Shown here: positions 50,264-63,670 of the stretch, one piece after another
Position numbering within the stretch: position 1 is the stretch's first letter
How the letters are laid out: every line of letters starts with the position of its first letter
Source of the DNA: Azadirachta indica
Taxonomy: Eukaryota; Streptophyta; Magnoliopsida; Sapindales; Meliaceae
Assembly: GCA_022749755.1 (NCBI GenBank)
Contig: CM040450.1
Span: 12,546,913 to 12,610,912, forward strand
Length of the DNA: 64,000 nucleotides
Direction: 5' to 3'
Made by a program: the position numbers and the translations under genes
Notes under the pieces: generated by a model
Told to the model about the DNA's origin: nothing
The model's database searches: none
What the model saw: only the letters and a program-made list of their open reading frames with translations

Positions 50264-53200
50264 AAAAAAATTCTCGGGTTTTCAGATAAATTATGATCAA
50301 AGAAAAAATGGGATTTGATTTTAATTTTGATTTTGACTTGGTTTTTTAAAGGAAGTGCCGGGAGTTCCGTCGTGTTTTCTCGGCATTCGAACGAGAAACA
50401 GTTATCTGTTGAATCTGAACAGAAACAGGGTCTTAGATTTACAGATCCTGGACAGGGAAGAAATGGGATGTTGTAAGAACGAAAATCGAATTCCTTGTCC
50501 GAATCATAAACAAAGACCCTGGAGAATGGTCAAACAGGAGAGGTTGGATGGATCATTGAATTGAAGAACACGAAACGGCAGAGAAAGTGAGAACCGGCAA
50601 GGATAAAACGGCGAGAGCTGGCAGAAGAGATGGAATGTTGTGTTTGTTTCGACGGTTTCCTGGGAAAACGGGAAAGAGAGGATTGAAACTTAATAGATAG
50701 TTAAGGAAGAAGGCTAATAATTTTATTTTATTTTTTTTTTTTTTTCTGTTTGGATGGGTGGAAAATTTGGAAGTCACAACTAGAGAATAGTTGGAAAATA
50801 TATTAAATAGTCTTATTCAATTTATATATTTATATAATTTAAGGGATGCTAAAAGACAAGGATACGTGAGGAAGAGTACGAACTGCGTTTTAGAAGGGGA
50901 GAAACAACAAGCTATCAAAATCTAAAAAAAAAAAAAATTATTATAAAATACTATTTTATAATAACTTAGCTTTATTTTGAGATAAATTAATGCTTTTAGT
51001 GTTTTCCAGTTATTAAAAGTAATGTTAGGTATTTTTAATTTTATCTCACGTAATATGACATCAAATCAAGTGAAAGATATATTTTTATAATTTATAATTT
51101 TCAACATTGCTTATTTAATAAATATTACGTTATTTATAATTAAAAAAATTGGGACCATATAGCCATATTTTCAAGGTTAACACTGTTTATGAAAAATTAT
51201 ATTATAATTAATGTGATAAATGCGATGTAATTTTTATTAATGGTATGATAAAATCAACAATTACTCTATATATATCAACAACTATTACTAAATATTACAT
51301 CAAGAGTGCAGAGAATACAAACTAATTAAAATATAAATTATGTATTATAATAGTGTAAATATAATATTATTATTTTGATTATATAATTATTTTACATAAT
51401 TGTTGGTTTTTGATACATAAAATACTTTAGCGAAGTTTTAGAGTACATGAAAAAGTTTTTTAATTTAAAATGTAAAATTTGTAAAACATAAAATAGGGAA
51501 GAAATATAAAAATATGCATCATGTTCTTGGTAATTAAAGCAATGCAAACACCGTGGCTTGAATTGGTATAAGAAGTAAGCCAAAAATTGATCAAATTTTG
51601 TCGCAAGTAAAGCATGTAGCACGATGGTATCACGTGACTAATAGTTTTTTTTTTTTTTTTTTAGCAAGCATGTGATAAAGTACCTGAAATTTAATCAGAA
51701 CTTGTTAGGTTTGGTAGAGATTGCTACATAGTAATTGACCAAACTAGTATTTTTCATTTATTTTTTTAAAAATAATAATAATTGAGAAATTGAATTTATA
51801 TTAAATTTAAATTTAAGTTTGATTATGCGTTAAGTGGGTTCCATTTCTCTTTTGAAGACGTGCCTTTTTACAAATTACAATTGTATTATCTAATTTATTT
51901 TCCACAATTCCACAAAGCCTACCCCTTTATGCTTGCCAAACACTCTAATTAATTTATTATATTTTCTTCCTTTAGGAATACTGGATAAATAAGATATGAT
52001 ATTTTTAAAGTAGAATGTCTATTAGCTTTTGTTTATTAAGGTACACTATCCTCAATATTTTTTTTAATATTTTATTACCTTTTAAATTTCAATTTTGTAC
52101 TTTAATATTTTAAATATTTTTTTATTTTATCATTTATAAATCAATTAAATTGAAGAGTAAAATTAAAAAAAAATAATAAAAAGTGATAAAATATAAGAAA
52201 AATTATAGAAAGGGAATGACATATTGACTTAAAAAATAAGAAATAATAAATATTTTTCCTATTAATTTTTATACTTTATTTTTTAAATTATAAAAATAAT
52301 AAAATATGAATAACACTAATCACAAGTAATTATGTTTCATTAGTAATCTCGTGGAAGTAGTTAGGTTAGATAATAAAAAAATAATTAAAATTTTTAATAA
52401 AACCTATAATGTTAGGTATTAATTAATTAGGAATTTGAATTTATTTGTTTATTTATTAATTGTATGTGTAGATTTGGACTTTTCTCAGTACCAGAGAATG
52501 AGCTTTTATTATGCCTTCGCCGTGAATTAATTGAAACCATATTAATGTTCTACAATTGAACGTAGAAAATCCCTGCTCTTGCATTGTAAGCTTTAATCGT
52601 TTCTAAAACGCGTAGTTAACGCGCGTTAGGTGGTACGGTCAGAATAAAACTAAACGCTCAAACCTTCTAGATGCGCACAGCCACAGAAAGTGAGAACGTG
52701 GGCCCCATATGACGTGTAATTTTTATCCATACACAATGGAAACGTCTCGTCACGCGCTATTCCAGCGATTGCGTTTGAAAATCGAAACTGAACTGAACTG
52801 AACCACAACGTGTAAATCTGATGTGACGCGCACTGGCATAGGAGATGCCTACGGCCTTCTGCGTGTCGTTTCGAGAATCTACTGGGGGTTTCGAAACTTG
52901 TTCATGGATTTGACAGAACTTTTCATTCGTTCGTGGGGATGATGAAGGGAAAAAAAATTTTAACGGTGGATGATAAAGGGGGGTGAGATGATTGACTGAA
53001 TAGTGGAGGTAGACAATTCGTACTCGGAGTTTTGCAAGCCGCGAGCGGCGTGGAGAGTGGAGGGCCCACTTTCCCACATGTGAAAGTTGACGTTGGGGCC
53101 CAGATGGTTAGGTTGATACATACCACAGATGTTTTGGGCAGCGTGTGCAACTGGTCCCACCTAGATATTAACGGAGATCTGATCAGGTGAATTTTGACTA

Positions 53201-53466
53201 TGATGAGTTACTATCCCGGCAGTAATTTCATGTGGGAGTTGTTCATGAAGCGTATTCATGGCGTTCACCGTAGAATTTCAAGTATTCAATTAAATTTTTC
53301 GAATTTTGTATTAAATTTTATTAATTATGTAATTTTAAATTATTATTTCAATATCGCCATCAGGGCTTGCTTTGACGGTCAAAATGCACGCTCCACTTAA
53401 CATGGGAATTCCTACTCATTACAGTTGATAAGAATTTCAATATGAGGTGGAAATGTTTCAAAAATT

Positions 53467-53596
53467 CTGATTAAATATTTCTCTCTAGGTGATAGAAATT
53501 CTTATATTAGGTGAGAATGTCCCACATTTTTTGAATAGATATTTTTATTTAATACAATTATATCTCTGATTAAATATTTCTCTCTAATAAGAATAA
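53467..53596. repeat. 21-bp perfect direct repeat pair
   Basis: CTGATTAAATATTTCTCTCT plus one further A occurs at 53467-53487 and 53576-53596, 109 bp apart, within a region of related T-rich phrases. It could be the remnant of a local duplication. Confidence 0.7.
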
Positions 53597-56500
53597 ATTT
53601 ATGAGTAAATGATAAATCTTTGAGTGTTGGATAGATATTTTTTTGTAATAAAGATAAATTTTTAAATACTGAATGTATCATAATATATGTTAAACTTTTC
53701 AATAAAATTTTTAATATAATATAGATAGAATTATAAAATAATAAACTTGTAATATTAAAAAAAAGAAAGAAAGAAAGAGTCGGCTACTGCATTAAAGAAG
53801 TTTATCATAACGCGAATAATAATGAAGTGGGTAAAACTAAAGTGGATCCATTTGGTAAAAGTGAGAGTCTTGCCAAGTAAAGAATTGGCTTTTGGTGTTC
53901 ATAGTCCCAAAATAGATAAAGGAAGTTTCATTAGCATGGGATCTATCTTAATCATTATTTTGATTTATTAAGAAAAAAGAAAAAGCAAGTTCGACTGCGC
54001 AATTAGTCTCTCTTTATCGACTCTAAAAAGTAAAAATAACATTATTGTTTTTAGATATTTCATCTTTTTTTTTTTTAATCTTTTTTTATTTTTATGTGAT
54101 ATGACTTTTTAAGTTCAACTTTTAGTTGTCTGGAAATAATTTTGTTGGAAAAATAATACTCTAGCTCCTTCTCTTTTAAGTAGCCAATTTGTCAAGGAAG
54201 TGGTAGAAAAAAAAAATTATGCTTAATTCAAACACGTACTCTAATTAATAAGAAAAAATATGTGTTATAACCTTAAACATTATTTAGTCACTCGAACTTT
54301 GTCCGAGTGATAAGAAAGGCTGGTTGACTGTAGTCAGTAAGGCTCATTTTTTAATTGTAAGAAATAATACCCAGTATATATGTGAGGTTCATTATATTTG
54401 AGTGTAGGTAGATTTCTCTCCATATTATGAGGGTAGATATCACCCAAAATGAGTGTAGTTATCCGAATTATATTATATGCGATCTTATCACAAATTTTCG
54501 GTAAAATTTCAATGTAATATTGGTAGTTTGTAAATATAATATTAAAAAAAACCTTAAACATTGTTTATTTAAAAATAATTATACATAATATTAATAATTT
54601 CAATAAAATTATGACAATATTTTAAATTTTCTCTTTTGTTAAATCAAGTTATAATACACAAAAATATAAAATACATTGTCAATTTCTTTTTCTAATTCCT
54701 TTTGTAGCAATGTTTTTGTTACATTGCAACAAAGAAAAAACAAAATAAAAATTATAATAACAGTGGAATAAAAAATTTGAAAAATATTTCATACATATTT
54801 TTATGAAAAAAGTTTTAAGTTAAATAAACATATAAAGTTATTTATACGCTTATTTAATAAAATTTTGTAATACATACATTTAATTTAAATTTTAATCAAT
54901 AATAAAAACAAAAATAACAATGAAAAAGAAAATTTAATATATCTAATTGAATGAATTTAGTGATCCCATTAACAACATTGTACCTAAAATTTAGTTTCCT
55001 GATATACCAGTATTTAATTTGACAAAGTTGATATGATGGAAACAACAACATCGTTTTCATTATGGAAATTGATTAATTGACTGATTAAAATCTTATTTTC
55101 TCTAATAAATTTTAAATAAATAGTAGCCAAATCTCTCAATTAACACTTAATTCTCAAAATACAAATATATTTATTTAATCGACTGTGTATGTTTGCACTA
55201 ATACGTCACGCAATAATAATAATTTAATTAATTTAATTAGCAGCTTAATTAATTATTTGATTGATAAAGCGTAAAGCTAGAATTATCCACTAATAATTTT
55301 TTAATCTAATAATTGAAGGCTCTTCGAGACTCTTATAGTTTTACATAATAGTAATAATACAAAACTAAAATTGAGAACTCAGTCCCTTTAATAAAAATAA
55401 TATATTTATTATGCATGTATTTCGATAACACATATTTTAATAGTTATTAATTGATTGCTCCTATTAATAATAATTGTCGTCAATTTAAATATAAAAAAAT
55501 TAATTGATTGATTGATGGGTTAGAATTAATATTTTTATATTATCTTTAAAATTTTGGACTAATGGCTATTGAATGATTGAGATTAGGCTATATTTTAAAT
55601 CTAAATTCAAACTTTTAGTACATTATTATATATGTTTTTCTTCAACTCTAACTGAATTTTATTTATTTATTATTTACATTAAATTATTTTGAGATAATAA
55701 TTTTTAATAATCGTTTTCAAATAATAGTAAAATAAAATAACTAGAAAGTTCTATGTATGATGGAAATCGACACCTCCACATAAAATGATGGAACTTGTCC
55801 CTCTCCCAGAAGCTGACCAATTTGATTTAATTGTAGTGGAGATAGTGACATTTTTCAATTAAAAATTAATAAAAAAAATCTTAAAATATGATTAATTTAT
55901 AATTGGTTATAAATTAGTGAAGTCATACACAAATTATTGTAATTTTGAAAGTTCAACTAAAATTAAGATGATCGTATTCTATATACTTTTCACATTTTGA
56001 TTGCTTATCACGTTTGATTATGACACTAATTTAATTTATTTAATTTTTCTATATAAATTTTTTATCATTCTTGCGTGTATTTCTCTCATACTCGATATCA
56101 AAATTCCTATCATTTTCGGTACATGCATATGAGAAAATGATTAATATATTAATTTTTGTATTTTTATGTATAGTTTTAAAAGCACTACAATTATAATTCA
56201 ATTTGAATTCGTTCTTTGTTAATAATTATAGGTCAATTTTACTTGACAATTTGTAAGAAATAATTTATCAAATGAAAATTGGAAACTTAACGTTTTTTTT
56301 TTCATTACAAATAAGTAAAATCATTTTGCTTGTTTAAACTAGTATTGGTATAAGGTTCATTTTAATTTTAAAAGTACAATATCTTATTTATTAATATTTA
56401 CTTCAAACGTAATAATTTCCATTCCATAATAAGCAAAAAAACTATATAATCAAAAAATTATGAAAAAAATTAGGATTCAGCTCATAATTTGAACTCAAAT

Positions 56501-58258
56501 ATCCACCACTCAACTTAGAGATAGTAAAATATATATATATATATATATAAATAATTCATATCGAATATATCTCAAAATTGTGATTAAAGACGATGCTCAT
56601 GAACTATCGTTTACTCCCTTTTATTTATTTAGATATATTTTCTTTGATACCATGATTTTTAATATTCTTTTTACAAATAAAATCTTTGTAGGATATATAT
56701 GAATCTTAAAATGTGAAATCACAAGATTTTGTGGATATCATAATGTGCCTATGAGAAGGATTTCTTTGAAAAATAAATCATAACCTTTTGAATTGAAAAT
56801 AGTATAATTAATAAGGTTTTGACCTTCAAATAGATACATTTGTATTTCATCATAAGATTATAAGATAAGTCATCTATTTTTTACAACTTAATAATTATAA
56901 AACTTAGTTCTTGAATGTAATGATTCAATGAGGAGTTTAGAGTTAGATTTGACATTAAAATAAACAAAAAGCATGAAATAAATCTTGTTTCATTTCACAA
57001 GCATGACACATAAATCTTTAAAATACGAAGATAATAAAAAAATATTTTTTACAATAGATTCTTTTTATTCACCTATTTTTATACTGGTCCTTCTTAACCA
57101 GTTTTATTCCAATCAATTAATCTTTAAAAAAAATTACACGAGGGCTTAAATTTTTTTTATCAACAAAGAAAAAAAAATTAAACGATTAAATTAGAAAAAT
57201 ATATTATAACATTAGAGAAATTTAAAGTAAGGAGAGTATTAAAATTGCAATTTAATGAATGAAGTAGGTTTAACGTAGGACCACAATCTAATTAGATGCT
57301 TGAAAATGAGAACCTAAAATTGTACTTATTTTTTATTATGAAATAATTAAAAGAATTATAAAACAAAATTAATTGATTGATGTTGTCGGTTGCGTGCTTT
57401 TGAAACCTAACACATATATGATTGTTTGGTTGGTTGGACCATTTAACTTTGGCCCATTTCTACAAATCAAGTCTATGCGAGTTTTGAATTTGTGGGCTCA
57501 AATAATCGCTTTCAACAATGAAAACCCAATTGATATATTTGAATTTCAAGTATAGAAATTAATAATTAATAAATCAATTCTTAATAATTGCTTTCAAGAT
57601 TCTCCCTTTTAAGTGCTTTTTTTTTTTTTCTAAATTTATCGTGCATTACATAATTTATATAATAATTTCAACACTTCGTATTAATTGAACGAATTTGTTC
57701 TCTAAGTGTAATTTGAGTAGTTTAAAATTTTTGGACATATTTAGGTTTCAAGCTCATTCTAAATATATTTAATAGTAACAAGATAAGATTTCTTACTTTT
57801 ATCTAAAATATTTAATAAAAATTAAACAAATATTTTTTTCTAACTGAATATATATAAAGATTTTATTAGATAATTTTGATATAAAAATAAAAAAACGTTT
57901 TTATATTGATTTGAGAGAGTTGGTCCATTAGTCAATATAAAATTGGAAACCATTTTTTTTATTTTATGAAAATAGAGAATGTCCATTACCCAATTTTTTT
58001 TAAGTCAACACTCCATTAATTCTCTATATTTTTTTTAATACTTCATCATCCCTATAATTCTTTTTTTTTGATTTTATTCTTCAATTTAATTGATTTACAA
58101 AATAATAAAATCAAAAATATTTTTAAATATTAAAAGATAAAATTTAAATTTAAATAAATAATAAAATATTAAAAAAATTATAGAAGTAATCGTATTAATT
58201 AAAAAAATAGGGAGTAAGGAATATTCTTCTAGAAATTAACAAAAAAAAAATGGTTGAA

Positions 58259-58317
<59 letters not shown>

Positions 58318-58318
58318 C
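58259..58318. repeat. (CAT)20 microsatellite
   Basis: Perfect trinucleotide run of 60 bp, likely highly polymorphic between individuals. Confidence 0.95.
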
Positions 58319-58913
58319 ATTTATTTAGTTTTGTCGTGTAAGCACGATAATTCATGAATCGTGAAATTCCACCCCCTGTTTCTGACTTTGTTGAAAATTT
58401 TGGTTACTTCCAAAATAAAAATGTAAACTGTAATGGTCTTGACTTTGACAATTCTTCAATATTTTTAAACAGTACATACATCTAAATTAAATTTTGAGGC
58501 GAGGTCAGTTATGAATTATAAATTAGAAAATTCACCTTTGCATTTATAAATTTTTAAACTTTAAAAAAAAAAAATTAAACATGAAAATATTTAACTAACT
58601 TCATCACCCACTCAAAGCAGAAATACAAAAATATTTCATCTGAAAAATAAAATACCAAAATATATCATAAAAAGGTAGCAGTAAATAAGCAAATATTTTA
58701 CACAATCATGTATAATTCTCCAGTTTTAATAATGATCTAAACATAAAACACACGTAAACCCTACTTCCCAATATTCACAAATTACAAAACAAACTAAAAC
58801 TTGTAATTAATTACAGAAAATTAAAGAAAAAAAAAATGGAGAAGAAGAAGATTTTACATACAATTCTGGGATTGAAGGGTTTTGTAAAACAACTTGGCTG
58901 TTTACTCGCATTT

Positions 58914-59273
58914 TCATAACTTTTCACTTAATTTTTTTCGTGATTTCTCTAAATTTCTTTTTCGATACTCTTTGTTGTTCGAGGAGGGTTCTATCACGTC
59001 ATCTGCAAAACGTACCTTCTTTTTTTCTTGATATTTTTTCGATCCTAAAATTCACGTTAACATAATTCTTAAAACTACGTTAAAAAAAAAAAAAAAGTGA
59101 TAGTAAGAAAAAAAATAAAAATATATAGAAAATGAAAACTTACCACCCATTTCATATTCAATTTTCTTCATGAATTCAGAGAGGAGACGATTGTGAACTT
59201 GTCTTGCAACAAGGGCAACGCTTCCAGAAACTACAAAGACTGCCATGAACCCTAATCCCATTGAACCCTCCAT
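58914..59273 (-). CDS. Small plant membrane protein with KVRF motif, 86 aa, two exons
   Basis: Exon 1 is 59273-59144 and exon 2 is 59044-58914 on the minus strand. The donor GGGTG|GTAAGT and acceptor TTTTAG|GATCG join as Gly-Ser in frame. Residues 5-23 (MGLGFMAVFVVSGSVALVA) form one hydrophobic membrane helix, followed by a basic amphipathic part (RQVHNRLLSEFMKKIE). Exon 2 encodes a basic cytosolic-type tail with KKKVRFADDV and EPSSNNKEYRKRN. It resembles small plant proteins of unknown function that share this helix and the VRFADDV..P..NNKEYR tail; that is from memory and moderately sure. KVRF fits the RVxF docking consensus for type-1 phosphatase. Reading exon 1 through the intron gives only poly-aromatic noise, so the spliced model is preferred. 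Confidence 0.78.
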
Positions 59274-62200
59274 TTTTTGGAAATGTTTTCAGAAAACATT
59301 AAAGGTTTACAACAATTGCTCCAAGAACTAAACACTATAAATTTTTTTTTGTATTTGTAGAAAACAAAATGAGGGAAGCTGAAGCTGAGGGAGGAAGTAA
59401 AATGACGAGAAGGATGAAGAGAAAGAAAACATTTATTGGCAACAAGAAAAACAGAAACAAAAATATGAGTTATGGAATTTTGTAAAAAGGGTTGAAGAAA
59501 ATGGACGGTTTATACAAGGAAAAGACTCTTTACCTATAATTTTATATCATTTGGCAACAATTTGACTCACTATTTATATTAAGAGCCAAAGTTCTAATTA
59601 AATATTGTTATTTTTTTTTATTTTTAGATTAATAAATTTCGTCTTTTAATGTACAACTGGATTAGGTGAATGTTTTTCTATTCGATGAAGCTAATTAATT
59701 ATCATATTTTTAGATATTTAAAATTGGAAATTAAATTAATGATGACAAGTAATGAACTTCTGGAATTTTTTATTTTAATTTTTAAAAGAAAATTTTTAAT
59801 TGTTGAAAATTAATTTGTTTAATATAATATAATTATAAAAAATATTTACTTAACATGGGCGCGTAACTAACATATCTTTTAGAAAGATATGGCTAAATTA
59901 ATGTTTTACATTATTATGCTTCTTATTTCTATAAAATAAGATTTTTTGAATTAAAAATAAGACACATTTGTGATTTAAAAAATTAATTACCCAGTAATTA
60001 ATATTTAGTTTGACAACTAAGTAATAGTATTGCTAGGTTGGCTATGCAATATCTGATTATTGAAGTGATAACAATTAGGTCCCTTATTTTGGAAAAAATA
60101 ATAAACAGAAATTATACGTCATAAGTTTAACAAATAAGTCGTTGATATTATTTTTATTTATTTCCGCATTATTTGAATCTTTGGTGGACTTATTTGTTAT
60201 AAATGATCAATATATGATTTTAAAAACTAATTTTCTAAAATACAGGGACTGATTTGTTAATATTCCTTTTCATTAGACCAACTTCCTCTACGTTACAAAA
60301 AAATCTAGCACTGCCAATTGTTGAAGCAAATTTTTGTGCTGCGGTCATTAAAAGAGAAGGAATGAACCCTTCCTTTATATATTCTAGGCTAATATTATCA
60401 TCTAATATCATATAAATTAAATATTTTTAAAATGATAATTTGATAAAAATAAAATGATAAAGAGAATATTAGCACGTAGTACTATAATATTTGAGAAATA
60501 GTTTTAAATTTTTTTAAAAAAATTAAATGGATGCGTCAATTTTTGATGGTATTTCTTTATTTTTAAGGAATTAAACAAAATTTAGACTATGGTTTTTTAA
60601 AGCAACTAGTTTGTCTTTTGGAAGAAATCGTCCGAACTGCCCGAAGAGTTACGTAATGCACGTAGAATTATTGTCGTGTTGACACGTGTCGCAGTTTGGT
60701 TGCTTGACGGTTTTAACTTCTCGCTTTGCTCGAGAGGCCTTCAATGGATTTCACATCAGGCCAAGCTTCCGTTACGTGAATCATCGTCACTTCAGAAACT
60801 GCCACGTCGACAAGAATATGAAATGGAAACTATCCTGTGTGCTTAAGGTGTACGTCCTTCAAAATTATTCCATTTTAACATTTTTTTTTAAATTCTCAAT
60901 TTACATAAATATAAACTAAAGATTTCTTGACCTCGAACTAATTCATATCTCAAATTTATTATATCATACAAAATTTTATTAATTAAATTAATTTAATACC
61001 CACCAACTATTATACAAATTTTTAAATAAAAATTGATAATTATATAAGACTTATAACGTGGATTTTATATATTTAATCAAGTTAAAGGGTTTGTTTATTT
61101 TTTAAATTGAGATCTAAATTAAATTATTTAGATATTTAAAAAGAATTTTTTTTAATATTTTTTAAAAAACTTATTAAAAATATTTTAATATAATTAGGTT
61201 AAAAATTTTAACTTAAATTTAAATAACTAAATATATAATAAATAAATTGAATATTTTATTAGTTAATAACATTTTTAATTTATTATTTAACATTATATAT
61301 GTCACCAACTTAACATTTCAATTTTATATATTTTTTAAAATATATATGTCAATATATTAGTTTCAAATTTTTTATTTTTATAAAAATAAATAATTTAACA
61401 TTCATATTTATTATTTAAAATAAAAAAAATATAAATCAGATTCAAATTTCAATCATATTCATATTTCATATTAAAAAAACAAACACCATCTAAATAGATA
61501 TTAATTTATTTAAATGGTAAAATTAAAAATAATAGAAAAATTTATGACTTCTAAAATATTATTAAAAAAATAAATGGTAAATTTTCATGTTCATGTACCC
61601 TTTTTGTAATTAGTTTCATTGGGAAATATACTAATTACATAATAATTGACTTCTAGAATTTTTAAATTTTGTTTCCTTTTTTGTTTTTATAATTTTAATA
61701 TTTTACCAATTTAAATGGTTAATGCTAGATATATCATTAAATGAAATTAGCCAAAAAAAAAAATCATATTCTTTAAGATAGTTTCACAAAAATTTAAATT
61801 AATTTGTGGACATTTTATATACTTGAATAGATTTATTGTTTGTTAAAATGTTTAATATGTTCTATAAAAGCACATTAAATATTAAATGCAACTTTAATTA
61901 CCATGTAACTATTAATTATAAATAAATATATTTAAAACAAATAGTTAAACTCATAAATAAATATTTATGTTATAATTTTTTATTTAGTACCACATAAATA
62001 ACTAAGAACTTCTTTAAGAGTTTTGAGAGAAATAGATTTTGTTATCTTATAAGACATGCAATCTTGTAAAGGAAAAAAAGAGGGAAAGAAAAAAAAAAAA
62101 GGAAAAATGAAGAGAAATTAAAAAAAAAATTGTTCTCTAATATTCGTTCTTTAATCACTCAAAAAGTAAAAGTTTCATTAGTTTTCTTTTTCTTTTACTT

Positions 62201-63356
62201 TTCGTTTTTCTTTTTTTCTTTTTTTGGTTTTTTAATTCTTAATTATTGTCGATAATAGAATTTTGAGAAGGGTAGTTATCAAATACGTTTGTTTCATTTT
62301 TGCAATTTAATCCCATAACAAGGAAGGCTGTGAACAATATCATACGTATATATTTATTTATTTTTAAACGCTTTGGTCAATTTTGAAAAACAATATAAAA
62401 TTTTATAGAAATTATACACTTTTTAAGGTATAAATCTGTGGACCTATTTGTTAGGTTCGGTAAATTACAGGGATTAACTTGCTAATTTCTCAATCTCAAC
62501 CATCCGGGGGAATCGTCGCCATTTCACAAAAGTCAAAACTCAGAAAAGAGGCCATCGACGAAATTTAAAACTAGTTGTGGTCATATCTATATTACTTAAA
62601 AAACGAGGGACACCTGTGAAATGTTTTGAAATAAAAATGTTGTCTAATGTATATTTCTTCCTTGTATAAGCAAATTTTTTTGGGTTCAATTTCTCTCTTA
62701 TATAAGGGATTAAGCAAGGTAAATTCTCGATAATTAAATTCACGTAAAAATTATTAAAATATAGGTATAGTTTCTAATTTGAAAATTACAAAAATGCTAA
62801 TTATCATAGTAATTTAAATTATATAATTTCTTTATTATTAGATAGTTTAAACGCAGTATAATTCTTTTACAAAAGCAATAATCCTCTTAGTTAATTTAGG
62901 ATACCACTCTTACATTATAATCTCAAATAAGTTAGAATTTATCCATAAAATGAATATTTTAAAAGAACCCAAAAATTAAATCAATTTACTAATGACAAAC
63001 AGCATTGAAAGTGCAATAGAATATATCATAATGACGCAGCTTTGATTTTATTTTATTTGAGTTATTTTTAAGCGATCCAATTGTTTTCAACAATTCGTAT
63101 TACAAACAAGCTTACATCTTACACTCCCATAAAACCATATATGAGGAAAAAAAAAAAAAAAGAAAGAAAACACAGAAAACAACAACAAAAAACAACTTGT
63201 ATAGAAATAAAATAATACCATCACTACATATCTTGAATCAACCCATTAAAAAGTAAAAGAAACTCAGTATAGATTGAGAGTAAAATTACATAAATGGATG
63301 AAAAAGAAAAATACCCATATGAGATTGAGCTGAAAAACGAAGCTCTGAAATCTTCA
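59274..63356. other. Promoter of the 86-aa gene and AT-rich spacer
   Basis: Upstream of 59273 there is a purine-rich segment (59380-59460) that may be leader/promoter. A GC-richer island at 60610-60850 contains GACACGTGTC (60681-60690), a perfect 10-bp G-box palindrome, and other ACGT cores. Repeat-like phrases with ACAGGGACTGATTTGTTAAT lie near 60060-60265, with a related stretch at 62390-62490. No coding gene is seen. 63100-63356 may be 3' UTR of the candidate peptide gene. Confidence 0.45.
60681..60690. promoter_or_regulatory. Palindromic G-box
   Basis: GACACGTGTC is a perfect palindrome with a CACGTG core, a site type bound by plant bZIP and bHLH factors. No gene is identified next to it, so its role is unknown. 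Confidence 0.4.
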
Positions 63357-63461
63357 TTAAGAGGTTAAGTAGAAGACGGGATGAAGGAAGAGATGGAGAA
63401 GCTTGAAGCAGGCGCAGGAGAAGGAGAGGAACACCACACCGTAGACAATTCTCAGAGCCAT
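63357..63461 (-). CDS. Candidate 34-aa hydrophobic peptide
   Basis: On the minus strand an ATG at 63461 opens a short ORF (MALRIVYGVVFLSFSCACFK, then LLHLFLHPVFYLTS) closed by TAA and immediately TGA. The peptide is one membrane-length hydrophobic stretch with two cysteines. Upstream on the same strand lies a TC-rich leader (about 63560-63470) and three CACGTG boxes at 63622-63670, which look like a real promoter. Downstream sequence (63100-63350) resembles a T-rich 3' UTR. A longer in-frame-shifted ORF (63654-63286, 122 codons) overlaps it but reads through the leader. I do not recognise the peptide. It could also be an upstream ORF of a gene beyond the visible structure, or a noncoding transcript. 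Confidence 0.4.
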   Translation of the reverse strand: MALRIVYGVVFLSFSCACFKLLHLFLHPVFYLTS

Positions 63462-63621
63462 TGGGATTCGGAGTTTTGGATTTGGAGAGCAGAGAAGAGA
63501 AGAGAAGACAAAAGAGGGGAATTTGTAGATCTTGAAAATGAAAAATTGTGGGAACGTTTTTTAACTTTTTCAAAAGCAAATTTGTTGGATAAGGGGAGTT
63601 GGATTTGATTTTAAGTTTGCA

Positions 63622-63670
63622 CACGTGTCGAGTGTGTGGGTTTTGGATTGCCACGTGTGAACGTCACGTG
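63622..63670. promoter_or_regulatory. Triple G-box cluster
   Basis: CACGTG occurs at 63622-63627, 63652-63657 and 63665-63670, all within 49 bp, in ACACGTGTC, CCACGTGTG and TCACGTGGG contexts. Such clustering is typical of abscisic-acid or light responsive promoters. It lies 161-209 bp upstream of the candidate 34-aa ORF on the minus strand. Confidence 0.65.

Larger units (their letters stand above)
50264..58913. other. Promoter of the 154-aa gene, then AT-rich gene desert
   Basis: 50264-50780 is the leader/promoter of the minus-strand gene. After that about 8 kb hold no supportable gene. A GC-richer island at 52590-53190 has CpG-rich sequence, ACGTG cores and GGGCCCAC/GTGGGCCCC motifs. A perfect 21-bp direct repeat lies at 53467-53487 and 53576-53596. 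A small dyad, CACTCG..CGAGTG, lies near 54291-54311. (TA)n is at 56529-56548 and (CAT)n at 58259-58318. Several ORFs in the island are GC artefacts with no family resemblance. Confidence 0.5.

Noticed and set aside
52757..53160. Three overlapping minus-strand ORFs in a GC island
   Set aside because: No family resemblance and three frames open at once, typical of GC-rich noncoding sequence.
58259..58318. CRISPR-like or satellite array
   Set aside because: Simple trinucleotide repeat without spacers; this is a plant nuclear sequence.
63381..63608. 75-aa + strand ORF rich in Glu
   Set aside because: It is antisense to a TC-rich leader; the acidic composition is just the complement of the pyrimidine tract.
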